This document shows, piece after piece, positions 1 through 5,033 of a stretch of DNA of 5,033 bases; the stretch's first letter is position 1; every line of letters begins with the position of its first letter. The translations under genes and the position numbers were made by a program. The stretch is from Eggerthellaceae bacterium UBA5808. GTDB lineage: Bacteria > Actinomycetota > Coriobacteriia > Coriobacteriales > Eggerthellaceae. The notes under the pieces were generated by a model. That model saw nothing but the letters and a program-made list of their open reading frames with translations, was not told the origin of the DNA and did not search any database. The stretch is taken from contig DIDE01000016.1 in NCBI GenBank assembly GCA_002417975.1, positions 1-5,033 on the forward strand. The letters run 5' to 3'.

Positions 1-534
1 ACTCTATCCAATATCACTATTGAAGATACAGTCTTTGACGGATGCGGCGGAATTCTTGGACGTTCATCAAACGGAATTGCTGCCGATATCAACGATATAA
101 CGGTACAAAATTGCGCCTTTGCACATATAGCTGGATCGGCATTTCAATGCACAAATAACGGCGACGGAAAAGCTACAGATCCTACGCTCAGCCAACCATG
201 CTTCCATCATGTCACTATTTCCGATTGCACCGTCAACGGAGCAACAGGTCCCTTTATCTCTCTCAAAGGATCCCCCACTGGACCATCTGCATCAGATGGG
301 TTCGACCACGATATTACCATCTCTTCTGTAAGTTTTACATCGGCAGCTGATACAGCAGAAGCAAATGCATCTCAGCTTGCTTACTTAAGGAATGCAACAT
401 TTGATCAGTTGACCTTTTATGGGACGCCAACCGTCTGGAATATTACCAACCAAGATGCACAAACACTCACTGATGTGACATTCCAAAATAAAACACCTCA
501 TCCAGTAGTAAGCGCCACGGACGAAAACCAATAG
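1..534 (+). CDS. Right-handed parallel beta-helix protein, C-terminal fragment (5' end outside window)
   Basis: Reading frame 1 is open from the first base to a TAG at 532-534, giving 177 residues with no start codon needed inside the window, so this is the 3' end of a longer gene. The translation is built of short beta-strand-turn units of about 20-35 residues: NITIEDTVFDGCGG, DITVQNCAFAHIAG, HVTISDCTVNGATG, DITISSVSFTSA, ATFDQLTFYG and TLTDVTFQN. The recurring pattern (I/V)T(I/V)xxxx(F/V) with Asn, Asp or Cys at the turn is typical of PbH1 coils in pectate-lyase-like and GH28-related folds. Such proteins usually bind or cleave polysaccharides outside the cell. Cys15, 38, 50, 67 and 76 of the fragment are confined to its first half. 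No sorting signal (LPXTG), membrane segment or cell-wall repeat follows the helix; the chain ends in a short polar tail. The catalytic residues of a GH28 or lyase cannot be identified here, so enzyme activity is not claimed. The fold call is fairly secure, the function open. Confidence 0.75.
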   Translation, partial: TLSNITIEDTVFDGCGGILGRSSNGIAADINDITVQNCAFAHIAGSAFQCTNNGDGKATDPTLSQPCFHHVTISDCTVNGATGPFISLKGSPTGPSASDGFDHDITISSVSFTSAADTAEANASQLAYLRNATFDQLTFYGTPTVWNITNQDAQTLTDVTFQNKTPHPVVSATDENQ

Positions 535-547
535 GATTCAATTGAAA

Positions 548-587
548 TATATGCTGCTGTGCTAGGTGTATGACACAGCAGCATATA
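548..587 (+). terminator. Perfect 14-bp hairpin after the beta-helix gene
   Basis: A perfect 14-bp inverted repeat (548-561 with 574-587) encloses a 12-base loop and begins 13 bases after the TAG of the beta-helix gene. The position fits a transcription terminator for that gene. There is no T-run on the plus strand after the stem, so it may act as a 3'-end stabilising stem or a weak terminator. The stem, centred on GCTGCTGTG, is AT-rich at its base. Confidence 0.5.
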
Positions 588-599
588 GCAACGAACACA

Positions 600-646
600 A
601 TGATTTCAGACGTCCAATAGTGGCATCATTGGACGTCTGAAATCAT
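600..646 (-). terminator. Perfect 19-bp hairpin between convergent genes, probable luxR terminator
   Basis: Bases 600-618 are the exact reverse complement of 628-646, with a 9-base loop (619-627). On the minus strand the stem is followed by TGTGTTCGTT, a partial T-tract, which fits an intrinsic terminator for the luxR gene ending at 699. On the plus strand the following bases (GTATAAAAG) have no T-run, although so long a stem may work in both directions. A weaker 5-bp stem (677-681 with 692-696) lies between this hairpin and the luxR stop. Confidence 0.65.
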
Positions 647-698
647 GTATAAAAGTATCAATCTAGATCTAAAGCAGCCACACTGCACGTAGTGGCAC

Positions 699-2102
699 TC
701 AGCGCAGTTGCTCTCGCTCACTCAAGTCGATAAGCTCCTGCCGACTATGAACATCCACCTTTGCGTAAATACGCCTTAGATGCGTATCAACCGTGCTCTT
801 AGAGATGCATAGCTCTCCAGCAATACATTCGCTCGTACGGCCTTTTAAAACATACGGAAGAATTTCGGTCTCGCGGCGCGAAAGCCCACCTTCGCGCGCG
901 ATCTTTTCGCATGCTGCATCAAAGGAATTAGTATCAGTTACCATGCGCGATAAATCATCAAAATCGCGCTCCGTAAACAGAAATACATAGGAGAATAAGA
1001 CCAACACGCCGGCAATGGCCACAAAAGTGTACGGCGACGAATCTCCCGTCTGCGCGCAGTCAATGCCGTTCGCTATTAAAACGCCAACAGCTTCTCCCCC
1101 ATACAGAGCCATAAATCCGCGCGAAAACGACGCAGCAACATCGCTGCTTGTAATTAACGCAATAATCAAAAATAAGGCGATGAGTACCACCGTAAGACTC
1201 AAGTAACCTGCAAGGACGATCGAATCACCCGGCAAGACCGATAGAGCAAACTCAGGTAGTGGCACAAGTAAGAATCCAATAGTAATCATAAAAATCGTGA
1301 CACGATAAAGTTTGTTGAGTGCGGCACCACGCCCAAAACCATCAGAGAGCAGTAGCGATAAACCGCCAGCTAAAAAGGCTCCAAAGAGCAACAGAGCAAC
1401 TGGATACGAAGGCATAGTTGCCGTACCCGGATCAGTATCAAACGTCTGCATAATGCCAGCTGAGATTCCGAACAAAAACGTACCAACAAGAATTTTTAGC
1501 GAAAGAAGAATCGTATCTGAGCCAGGCTGAAGCGAGGACAGCGATGCAGAAGGAGCAGTAGGCGCATCACTCGACGAAGGAACGGTAACAAGAATTGCAC
1601 TGATAAGAGGTAACACACGCAAGACATACATAATCCCTGGTATGGCAACACAACCGCATATTAAACAAATAAGTGCGGCGACAAGCGAACCAACGAAGAC
1701 CTCAGGGATCGACTGATCCTTTTCAATTGCACCAAATGCTCGTCCCCATGCCATCAAGAGGAACGATTCTGTCAGCCCTAAGAAAATGCCAAGCACAGGA
1801 AGCTCAAAAACAGTTATAGAGTCCGTCCATCCCAACGCACCAACAACCATGACAACTGCATAGATATATAAGAACGGACGCGAAAGTAGAAGATCGCACA
1901 CCTTACGTGAGACAATTTTAAGAAGCGCAAATCCAATAACCATAAAGACTAAAAGAGAGAATAGTTCTGCACGTTCAAAGGTCATCGATCCAAGAGAAAG
2001 CGATCGGTTGAATCCCATATAAAAAAGAAAAAGAACAAACCCTTGATTGCACGCAAAACCAATAACTCGGCGCGTGGAGAGATCATTGGAAACGTGCAGC
2101 AT
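699..2102 (-). CDS. Membrane-embedded LuxR-family transcriptional regulator (12-TM N-terminal domain)
   Basis: The protein has 467 residues from the ATG at 2102. About twelve hydrophobic segments can be seen (roughly 12-30, 46-63, 77-91, 100-120, 134-152, 156-174, 198-218, 233-253, 265-282, 296-318, 329-346 and 357-377). A Ser/Ala/Pro-rich loop (about 175-197) sits between helices 6 and 7, as in MFS-type 6+6 folds. A short linker leads to a C-terminal LuxR (GerE-type) helix-turn-helix at about 406-460, recognisable from GLSRRETEIL, IAGELCISKSTVDTHLRRIY and the closing HSRQELIDL. No receiver, PAS or ATPase domain is present. Such membrane LuxR proteins are numerous in Coriobacteriia, some of them beside the metabolic genes they control; the membrane part is presumed to sense a small molecule. 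Here the gene stands alone, convergent with the beta-helix gene and separated by two hairpins from tatA upstream, so its target is unknown. A longer GTG start at 2213 is possible but lacks a ribosome binding site. The family call is secure; ligand and regulon cannot be read from the sequence. Confidence 0.9.
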   Translation of the reverse strand: MLHVSNDLSTRRVIGFACNQGFVLFLFYMGFNRSLSLGSMTFERAELFSLLVFMVIGFALLKIVSRKVCDLLLSRPFLYIYAVVMVVGALGWTDSITVFELPVLGIFLGLTESFLLMAWGRAFGAIEKDQSIPEVFVGSLVAALICLICGCVAIPGIMYVLRVLPLISAILVTVPSSSDAPTAPSASLSSLQPGSDTILLSLKILVGTFLFGISAGIMQTFDTDPGTATMPSYPVALLLFGAFLAGGLSLLLSDGFGRGAALNKLYRVTIFMITIGFLLVPLPEFALSVLPGDSIVLAGYLSLTVVLIALFLIIALITSSDVAASFSRGFMALYGGEAVGVLIANGIDCAQTGDSSPYTFVAIAGVLVLFSYVFLFTERDFDDLSRMVTDTNSFDAACEKIAREGGLSRRETEILPYVLKGRTSECIAGELCISKSTVDTHLRRIYAKVDVHSRQELIDLSEREQLR

Positions 2103-2109
2103 GTCCACT

Positions 2110-2117
2110 CTCCCTTT
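2110..2117 (-). promoter_or_regulatory. Ribosome binding site that sets the luxR start
   Basis: On the minus strand AAAGGGAG lies 7 bases before the ATG at 2102. The longest in-frame ORF would begin at a GTG at 2213, but no purine-rich site precedes that codon, and the extra 37 residues (several Arg, Lys and Asp) are unlike the start of a membrane protein. The first helix begins soon after the ATG at 2102. Confidence 0.7.
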
Positions 2118-2240
2118 GTCGTGTCGTTTAGTACACCGTAGCATGAAAGTCATAACGGATATCGTCACCGACATCCGCACAACTCCATAGTAGCAGGTCT
2201 TATCCGATCGCACACGTACCAGATAAAATCAGCGAAAGCA

Positions 2241-2284
2241 CAACGATTCCCCTATACGTCATCAACCGTATAAGGGAATCGTTG
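2241..2284 (-). terminator. 18-bp hairpin upstream of luxR, second tatA terminator
   Basis: Bases 2241-2258 pair with 2267-2284 around an 8-base loop. The only irregular position (2252 with 2273) is a mismatch on the plus strand but a G-U pair in minus-strand RNA, so the stem is continuous only in minus-strand transcripts. It is followed on that strand by TGCTTTCGCTGATTTTATC. It probably backs up the T-tailed hairpin just before it and insulates luxR from tatA transcription. Confidence 0.6.
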
Positions 2285-2296
2285 CCCATCAGAGAG

Positions 2297-2338
2297 AAAA
2301 ACTAACATTGGCATTACCATCACCAGATAGTGCCAATG
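2297..2338 (-). terminator. Intrinsic terminator of tatA
   Basis: CATTGGCA (2306-2313) pairs with TGCCAATG (2331-2338), and a few more pairs are possible inside the 17-base loop. On the minus strand the stem is followed by TTAG and then five T (2301-2297). It starts 22 bases after the tatA stop, which gives the classic layout of a rho-independent terminator. Confidence 0.65.
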
Positions 2339-2359
2339 CAGCACATTACCATACAGATA

Positions 2360-2650
2360 TTACGCCTTAGCAGAAGCCTTTTGATCGACCGCACTAACCG
2401 GTGCATCAGATGCAGCTTTTTTAGACGTTGCATCCTTAACCTTGCCTGATGCTTCATCAGATTCGACATCCTCAACTTTTACCACGGTATCTTCTTTAGG
2501 TTCAGGCGCACCCGATAGACCTTCGCGTAAATTTTTGATCGTTTTGCCAAAAGCAGAACCAAGCTTTGGAAGATGCTTAGGGCCAAAGATAAGCAATGCA
2601 ACCGCTAAGATGATTAAAAGTTCTGGAACACCAATGCCACCGAATTTCAT
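2360..2650 (-). CDS. tatA: Sec-independent (Tat) protein translocase subunit TatA
   Basis: The 96-residue product has the TatA/E layout. A short N-terminus (MKFGGIGVPE) is followed by one membrane helix (about 9-22, LLIILAVALLIFG), the hinge motif FGPKHLPKLG (22-31), an amphipathic helix (about 27-45, GSAFGKTIKNLREGL), and a charged Ala/Lys/Glu/Asp-rich cytoplasmic tail to residue 96. TatA subunits oligomerise in the cytoplasmic membrane with TatC to export folded proteins carrying twin-arginine signals. Glu10 at the start of the helix resembles TatB, but the FGPK-LP-LG hinge and the length are usual for TatA of Gram-positive bacteria, where one TatA can serve both roles. GGGAGGT lies 6 bases before the ATG, an excellent ribosome binding site. 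No tatC is adjacent: the gene is bounded by a terminator hairpin on the upstream side and two on the downstream side, so it looks monocistronic. The identification is firm; the A versus B subtype is slightly less so. Confidence 0.93.
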   Translation of the reverse strand: MKFGGIGVPELLIILAVALLIFGPKHLPKLGSAFGKTIKNLREGLSGAPEPKEDTVVKVEDVESDEASGKVKDATSKKAASDAPVSAVDQKASAKA

Positions 2651-2888
2651 TATGGAACCTCCCGAAAAACGTCATGCTTCCACGCTACTGATACTGTTCA
2701 AGTCCAACGCCCATGCGCCTTAGTTGAGCGCATCTCAATCCATTTCATTAGGCTCATCAGCTACGTGCTTTGATGACAAAAGTATCCATGAAAAACAGTG
2801 CTAAGACTATCCTGCAAACACAGGATTTTTGTAAAAATACGCAGTATTTATGTCATGCATATTAGGTATTTGCCTGTTCAAACGCAAA
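2651..2888 (-). other. Noncoding upstream region of tatA
   Basis: This stretch, with the terminator at 2889-2930 and the bases up to 2991, forms a 341-bp gap without a convincing gene. It contains a candidate minus-strand promoter (2828-2856), implying a leader of about 170 bases. In the leader, two small dyads overlap: ATGCGC (2713-2718) with GCGCAT (2728-2733), and TTGAG (2724-2728) with CTCAA (2734-2738). A 6-bp stem (2809-2814 with 2821-2826) followed by TTTT on the plus strand lies near the promoter. No known riboswitch pattern was recognised. Confidence 0.5.
2828..2856 (-). promoter_or_regulatory. Candidate tatA promoter
   Basis: On the minus strand ATGACA (2856-2851, five of six matches to the -35 consensus) is separated by 17 bases from TACAAA (2833-2828, four of six matches to the -10 consensus). 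It lies just after the transpeptidase terminator and about 175 bases before the tatA start, which fits an independent tatA transcript. The stretch is AT-rich, so chance matches are likely and confidence is low. Confidence 0.3.
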
Positions 2889-2930
2889 TTCGCTCGGTTG
2901 CATGCCATCTAAGGTATACAGCCGAGCGAA
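2889..2930 (-). terminator. Terminator hairpin of the L,D-transpeptidase gene
   Basis: TTCGCTCGG (2889-2897) pairs perfectly with CCGAGCGAA (2922-2930), and the stem continues inward with interruptions (for example 2905-2906 with 2913-2914). On the minus strand it is followed by TTTGCGTTTG. It begins 61 bases after the stop codon of the transpeptidase and separates it from tatA. Confidence 0.6.
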
Positions 2931-2991
2931 GTACGTCATAGCCAAAATAAATAGTGCACACGGTCAATCTCTATGCCAGAAGTATCAGGCA

Positions 2992-4689
2992 CTAAGCGTG
3001 AACAACAACGGCATTACCGACAGCAACAAGATCGTAGAGCGACGCTGCTGCATCCAAAGAAAGATTGACGCAGCCATGCGATCCATACCCATCTTTATAG
3101 CGCGTACCACCAAATGCCGACTGCCATGTTGCATCATGTAAACCGCAACCTGAATAGGTAAATGCCATCCAGTACGCAACCTCAGTTTCATACGAAGGCT
3201 GGCCTGTCGATGCCTGAATATCACCCTTTAAGACCGAAGGACTTTCCTTGTTAAAGATACGCCATACACCCTGCGGCGTATCGTGCCCGTCTGTAGGAGC
3301 ACCCGTAACACAATCAGCTTCCCACTTGAGCGTACCCGAAGCATCATAGAAGCGAGCATGTTGTTCGGTCAGATCAACATCGACGTAAGCGCCCCAATCC
3401 TGAGTACCCGTACCATTGTGGCTAACACCTTCGAAGTTCGTCGGAACAGCTAATGTAGCAACCTGGCCAGTCGTAATGTCGTTCTGCAATTCGGAGGTCA
3501 GACTATCGGTATCAATTTCCCACCCATAGGTACCACCCGAAACAGTAAATGAACGACCATCAGGACGAGTATACGTACGTTGCGTACCTTCGGTATTAAG
3601 ACTTGACGCCAACTGAGCCGTCCATTCACTCATAGCATCCTGGTCAAACGTTACCGATAAGTCATTTCCAAGAACCACCCAATTTTGAATCTGAGCAGCA
3701 TTAACCTCGCCAACCTTTGTTGCCGCATCTCCCAGCGTCAGCGTAACGTCAGCTTTAAGATAACCATTTGCCGTGGTGCACGCAGTACTGAGCGTAGGAT
3801 CTGTTGAAAGAACCGTAGGCTGAACGAGCTGATCATTCCCTAACGTAACGGACGAATCCATGTCAACAACGGCAGAAGCAATCTGTGTTTTAACCGCAGA
3901 TGCGTCAACCATCGTTCCTGCCTGTTCTGGAATAATTTTGAACTGCGATACTGATGGCGTATAAGCAATCGTCGCATTAACGGGCTGCGTAGCCGTCGCA
4001 TTCACCGCATCAACTTGTGCAGTAACGATCTGAGAAAGGCCACTTTCGCTATATTGAGAAACCAGGCTGCGCGACACATCATGGTTTTGTGCGATTTCAA
4101 CCGGCCATGCCCAGGGATTATGATCTGCGAAAATTGCCGTAGCAACCTTTTGCCCATCGATCGTCATACCCATCTGAGACGATGAAACCGAAAAATCGAG
4201 GCCATCTCCTGATACCTTAACCGAATAGTCCTGTCCAATCGATGTCACCGCCGAAGCAATATCGGATGAAGTTTTAAGACCAACGTTCTGTTTTGACATC
4301 GTCGATTCAGGATACAGATGATCCATAAAGAAAAATGCACCTGCAACATAAATTGCAAGAAGAATGGCACAGATGATAGCGATAATGCGTCCAACGTGAT
4401 GGTTTTTATGAGGCGCCGCAGCCTGCGGGGTCTCGTTCCATCCCATCGCTCCATAGGGAGATGCTGGTCTAACGTTTGAATAAGCAGCATTTTGCCGTTG
4501 ATAAGGACTTGCAACGGGAGACATTACACGCGTTTCACCCGCAGAGCGATGCGGCTGCTGCGCATAATTCGGAGCAGCTTGCCCCTGCGTCGGTGCCATG
4601 CGTCGCGTCGCATCATTGCGTGACGGTGCGGCATTCGCGGCGTGGTGGCCTACGCCATGTTTACCTTGTATCTCATTATCTTTCTGCAT
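2992..4689 (-). CDS. Membrane-anchored L,D-transpeptidase (PG_binding_4/VanW-like plus YkuD)
   Basis: The product has 565 residues from the ATG at 4689. Residues 1-98 are a cytoplasmic, Pro/Gln/Ala/Asn/His-rich low-complexity tail. Residues 101-121 (RIIAIICAILLAIYVAGAFFF) form one uncleaved signal-anchor helix, and the rest is extracytoplasmic. About 135-425 resembles two copies of the putative peptidoglycan-binding domain PF12229, with the hallmark GGTYGWEID at 385-393 and a related QMGMTID at 172-178. The YkuD catalytic domain spans about 431-563, starting WGAYVDVDL. It shows the HxxxW region (His518 in GLHDATW) and the active-site motif SHGCVN with nucleophile Cys540 and His538. These enzymes make 3-3 peptidoglycan cross-links and are insensitive to most beta-lactams except carbapenems. 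The order of domains matches Enterococcus faecium Ldtfm, with a longer cytoplasmic tail. Extra cysteines occur at 304, 459 and 515. A GTG at 4725 would add 12 residues but has no ribosome binding site. Own terminator downstream, own promoter region upstream. The family call is firm. Confidence 0.93.
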   Translation of the reverse strand: MQKDNEIQGKHGVGHHAANAAPSRNDATRRMAPTQGQAAPNYAQQPHRSAGETRVMSPVASPYQRQNAAYSNVRPASPYGAMGWNETPQAAAPHKNHHVGRIIAIICAILLAIYVAGAFFFMDHLYPESTMSKQNVGLKTSSDIASAVTSIGQDYSVKVSGDGLDFSVSSSQMGMTIDGQKVATAIFADHNPWAWPVEIAQNHDVSRSLVSQYSESGLSQIVTAQVDAVNATATQPVNATIAYTPSVSQFKIIPEQAGTMVDASAVKTQIASAVVDMDSSVTLGNDQLVQPTVLSTDPTLSTACTTANGYLKADVTLTLGDAATKVGEVNAAQIQNWVVLGNDLSVTFDQDAMSEWTAQLASSLNTEGTQRTYTRPDGRSFTVSGGTYGWEIDTDSLTSELQNDITTGQVATLAVPTNFEGVSHNGTGTQDWGAYVDVDLTEQHARFYDASGTLKWEADCVTGAPTDGHDTPQGVWRIFNKESPSVLKGDIQASTGQPSYETEVAYWMAFTYSGCGLHDATWQSAFGGTRYKDGYGSHGCVNLSLDAAASLYDLVAVGNAVVVHA

Positions 4690-4698
4690 GCAGATAAT

Positions 4699-4704
4699 CT
4701 TCCC
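4699..4704 (-). promoter_or_regulatory. Ribosome binding site supporting the transpeptidase start at 4689
   Basis: GGGAAG on the minus strand lies 9 bases before the ATG at 4689. The alternative GTG at 4725 is preceded by CTTCGAAGTGC with no good Shine-Dalgarno match, and would place hydrophobic residues (MFVWIIDGKIIC) before the polar tail. The ATG is preferred, though the site is only moderate. Confidence 0.55.
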
Positions 4705-4742
4705 ATCAATAATCCAAACAAACACGCACTTCGAAGCATTGT

Positions 4743-4765
4743 TATTGGTTTAAATTGTACCAATA
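4743..4765 (-). promoter_or_regulatory. Extended -10 promoter element with overlapping inverted repeat (transpeptidase gene)
   Basis: On the minus strand TGGTACAAT (4762-4754) is an extended -10 element: TGn followed by TACAAT, five of six matches to the consensus. It lies 65 bases upstream of the ATG. No good -35 is seen at 16-18 bases, as is common for extended -10 promoters. The element sits inside a perfect 7-bp-arm dyad, TATTGGT-N9-ACCAATA (4743-4749 with 4759-4765), which has the size and placement of a repressor operator. The regulator is not identifiable here. Confidence 0.45.
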
Positions 4766-4968
4766 TTTACAGAAATCGAACCTAGCGTTTTTCATTAGGA
4801 GTCGATTCGGTCATGATCATCGAAGCATTGGTATATTTCTCATTTACTTTATACACCCTGAGCGCATACAAGGTGCACCCAGATACAAACCTATAAGCTC
4901 TATTTCCCAAAACTCACACACCCTGTCATGGATAAACTGCGAATTACGGGCAGATCTGAACTCTGCAC
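4766..4968. other. Divergent intergenic region, no gene recognised
   Basis: Together with its flanks this forms the 318-bp space between the transpeptidase start and the tRNA gene. It contains an 11-bp direct repeat TCGAAGCATTG (4731-4741 and 4820-4830), the 8-bp palindrome ATGATCAT (4813-4820), and a 27-codon plus-strand ORF (4813-4896) that is discussed as a finding. I see no hairpin terminator or further RNA gene in it. Confidence 0.5.
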
Positions 4969-4997
4969 TTGGCGATAGTCCAGGGAGCGAGTATAAT
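4969..4997 (+). promoter_or_regulatory. Sigma70-type promoter of the tRNA-Leu gene
   Basis: TTGGCG (4969-4974) is separated by exactly 17 bases from a perfect TATAAT (4992-4997). The tRNA begins 10 bases after the -10 box, so transcription probably starts just a few bases upstream of the mature 5' end. G/C-rich bases (CGCGCCCG) follow the -10 box, as is common at stable-RNA promoters, where such a discriminator links initiation to growth-rate control. Confidence 0.75.
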
Positions 4998-5007
4998 CTT
5001 CAATCGC

Positions 5008-5033
5008 GCCCGAGTGGCGGAATGGCAGACGCG
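5008..5033 (+). tRNA. tRNA-Leu, 5' part (truncated by window end)
   Basis: The 26 visible bases match the 5' part of a class II tRNA: a 7-base acceptor strand GCCCGAG, then TG and the D arm. The D stem GCG (5017-5019) pairs with CGC (5030-5032) around the loop GAATGGCAGA. The TGGCGGAAT..GGCAGACGCG pattern is typical of bacterial tRNA-Leu rather than tRNA-Ser. The anticodon and the 3' end lie outside the window, so the isoacceptor is unknown. Confidence 0.8.

Noticed and set aside
2187..2195. TGCTACTAT on the minus strand as an extended -10 for luxR
   Set aside because: It has only four of six matches and no -35 partner, in a region where such matches are expected by chance.
2103..2213. N-terminal extension of the luxR ORF to a GTG at 2213 (37 more residues)
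   Set aside because: There is no ribosome binding site before the GTG, while AAAGGGAG sits 7 bases before the ATG at 2102, and the extra residues are charged and precede the first membrane helix.
2698..2757. 19-codon minus-strand ORF with two Trp codons in the tatA leader, resembling a leader peptide
   Set aside because: It has no clear ribosome binding site, no amino-acid biosynthesis gene downstream and no T-tailed attenuator, so it is probably chance.
2809..2830. Small hairpin plus T-run on the plus strand resembling a terminator
   Set aside because: The stem has only 6 bp and there is no plus-strand gene upstream for it to serve.
2902..3141. Plus-strand 79-codon ORF at the 3' end of the transpeptidase gene
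   Set aside because: It overlaps the catalytic region of the transpeptidase on the other strand, shows no domain and has no ribosome binding site of note.
4690..4725. Transpeptidase start at GTG 4725
   Set aside because: It lacks a Shine-Dalgarno match, whereas GGGAAG precedes the ATG at 4689.
4731..4830. 11-bp direct repeat TCGAAGCATTG as a possible mobile-element or att footprint
   Set aside because: The copies are short, 89 bases apart, enclose no gene of mobility and are not at the tRNA 3' end where integration would occur.

Overview
The window looks like chromosome from a low-GC member of the Coriobacteriia (Actinomycetota), most plausibly an Atopobium/Lancefieldella-type or related gut or oral anaerobe. 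This placement is inference. It rests on a LuxR-type regulator fused to a 12-helix membrane domain, an architecture abundant in Coriobacteriia, on an L,D-transpeptidase of the VanW/PG_binding_4 plus YkuD type, and on a base composition that by eye is near or slightly below 50% GC. No 16S or other phylogenetic marker is present.

Layout, left to right. Positions 1-534 (+) are the 3' end of a right-handed parallel beta-helix protein whose start lies outside the window. A convergent intergenic region (535-698) carries two strong hairpins. The membrane LuxR regulator follows on the minus strand (699-2102; I prefer a start 37 codons downstream of the longest ORF). Upstream of it, two tandem hairpins (2241-2338) close the transcript of a minus-strand tatA gene (2360-2650). 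A 341-bp gap (2651-2991) holds a candidate tatA promoter and the terminator hairpin of the next gene. That gene is a 565-residue membrane-anchored L,D-transpeptidase on the minus strand (2992-4689). A 318-bp divergent region (4690-5007) contains an extended -10 element overlapped by an inverted repeat for the transpeptidase, and a near-consensus sigma70-type promoter on the plus strand firing into a tRNA-Leu gene cut off by the window edge (5008-5033).

The minus-strand genes are separated by hairpins that look like terminators, so luxR, tatA and the transpeptidase appear to be three monocistronic units rather than an operon. Functionally the window is cell-envelope flavoured (Tat export, peptidoglycan cross-linking, a membrane-embedded regulator, a probable surface or secreted beta-helix protein), but nothing in the sequence ties these genes into one pathway. 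I see no mobile element, CRISPR array, phage gene or clear new system. The points most worth checking are the target and ligand of the membrane LuxR protein, the inverted repeat over the transpeptidase promoter, and the extra cysteines and long cytoplasmic tail of the transpeptidase.
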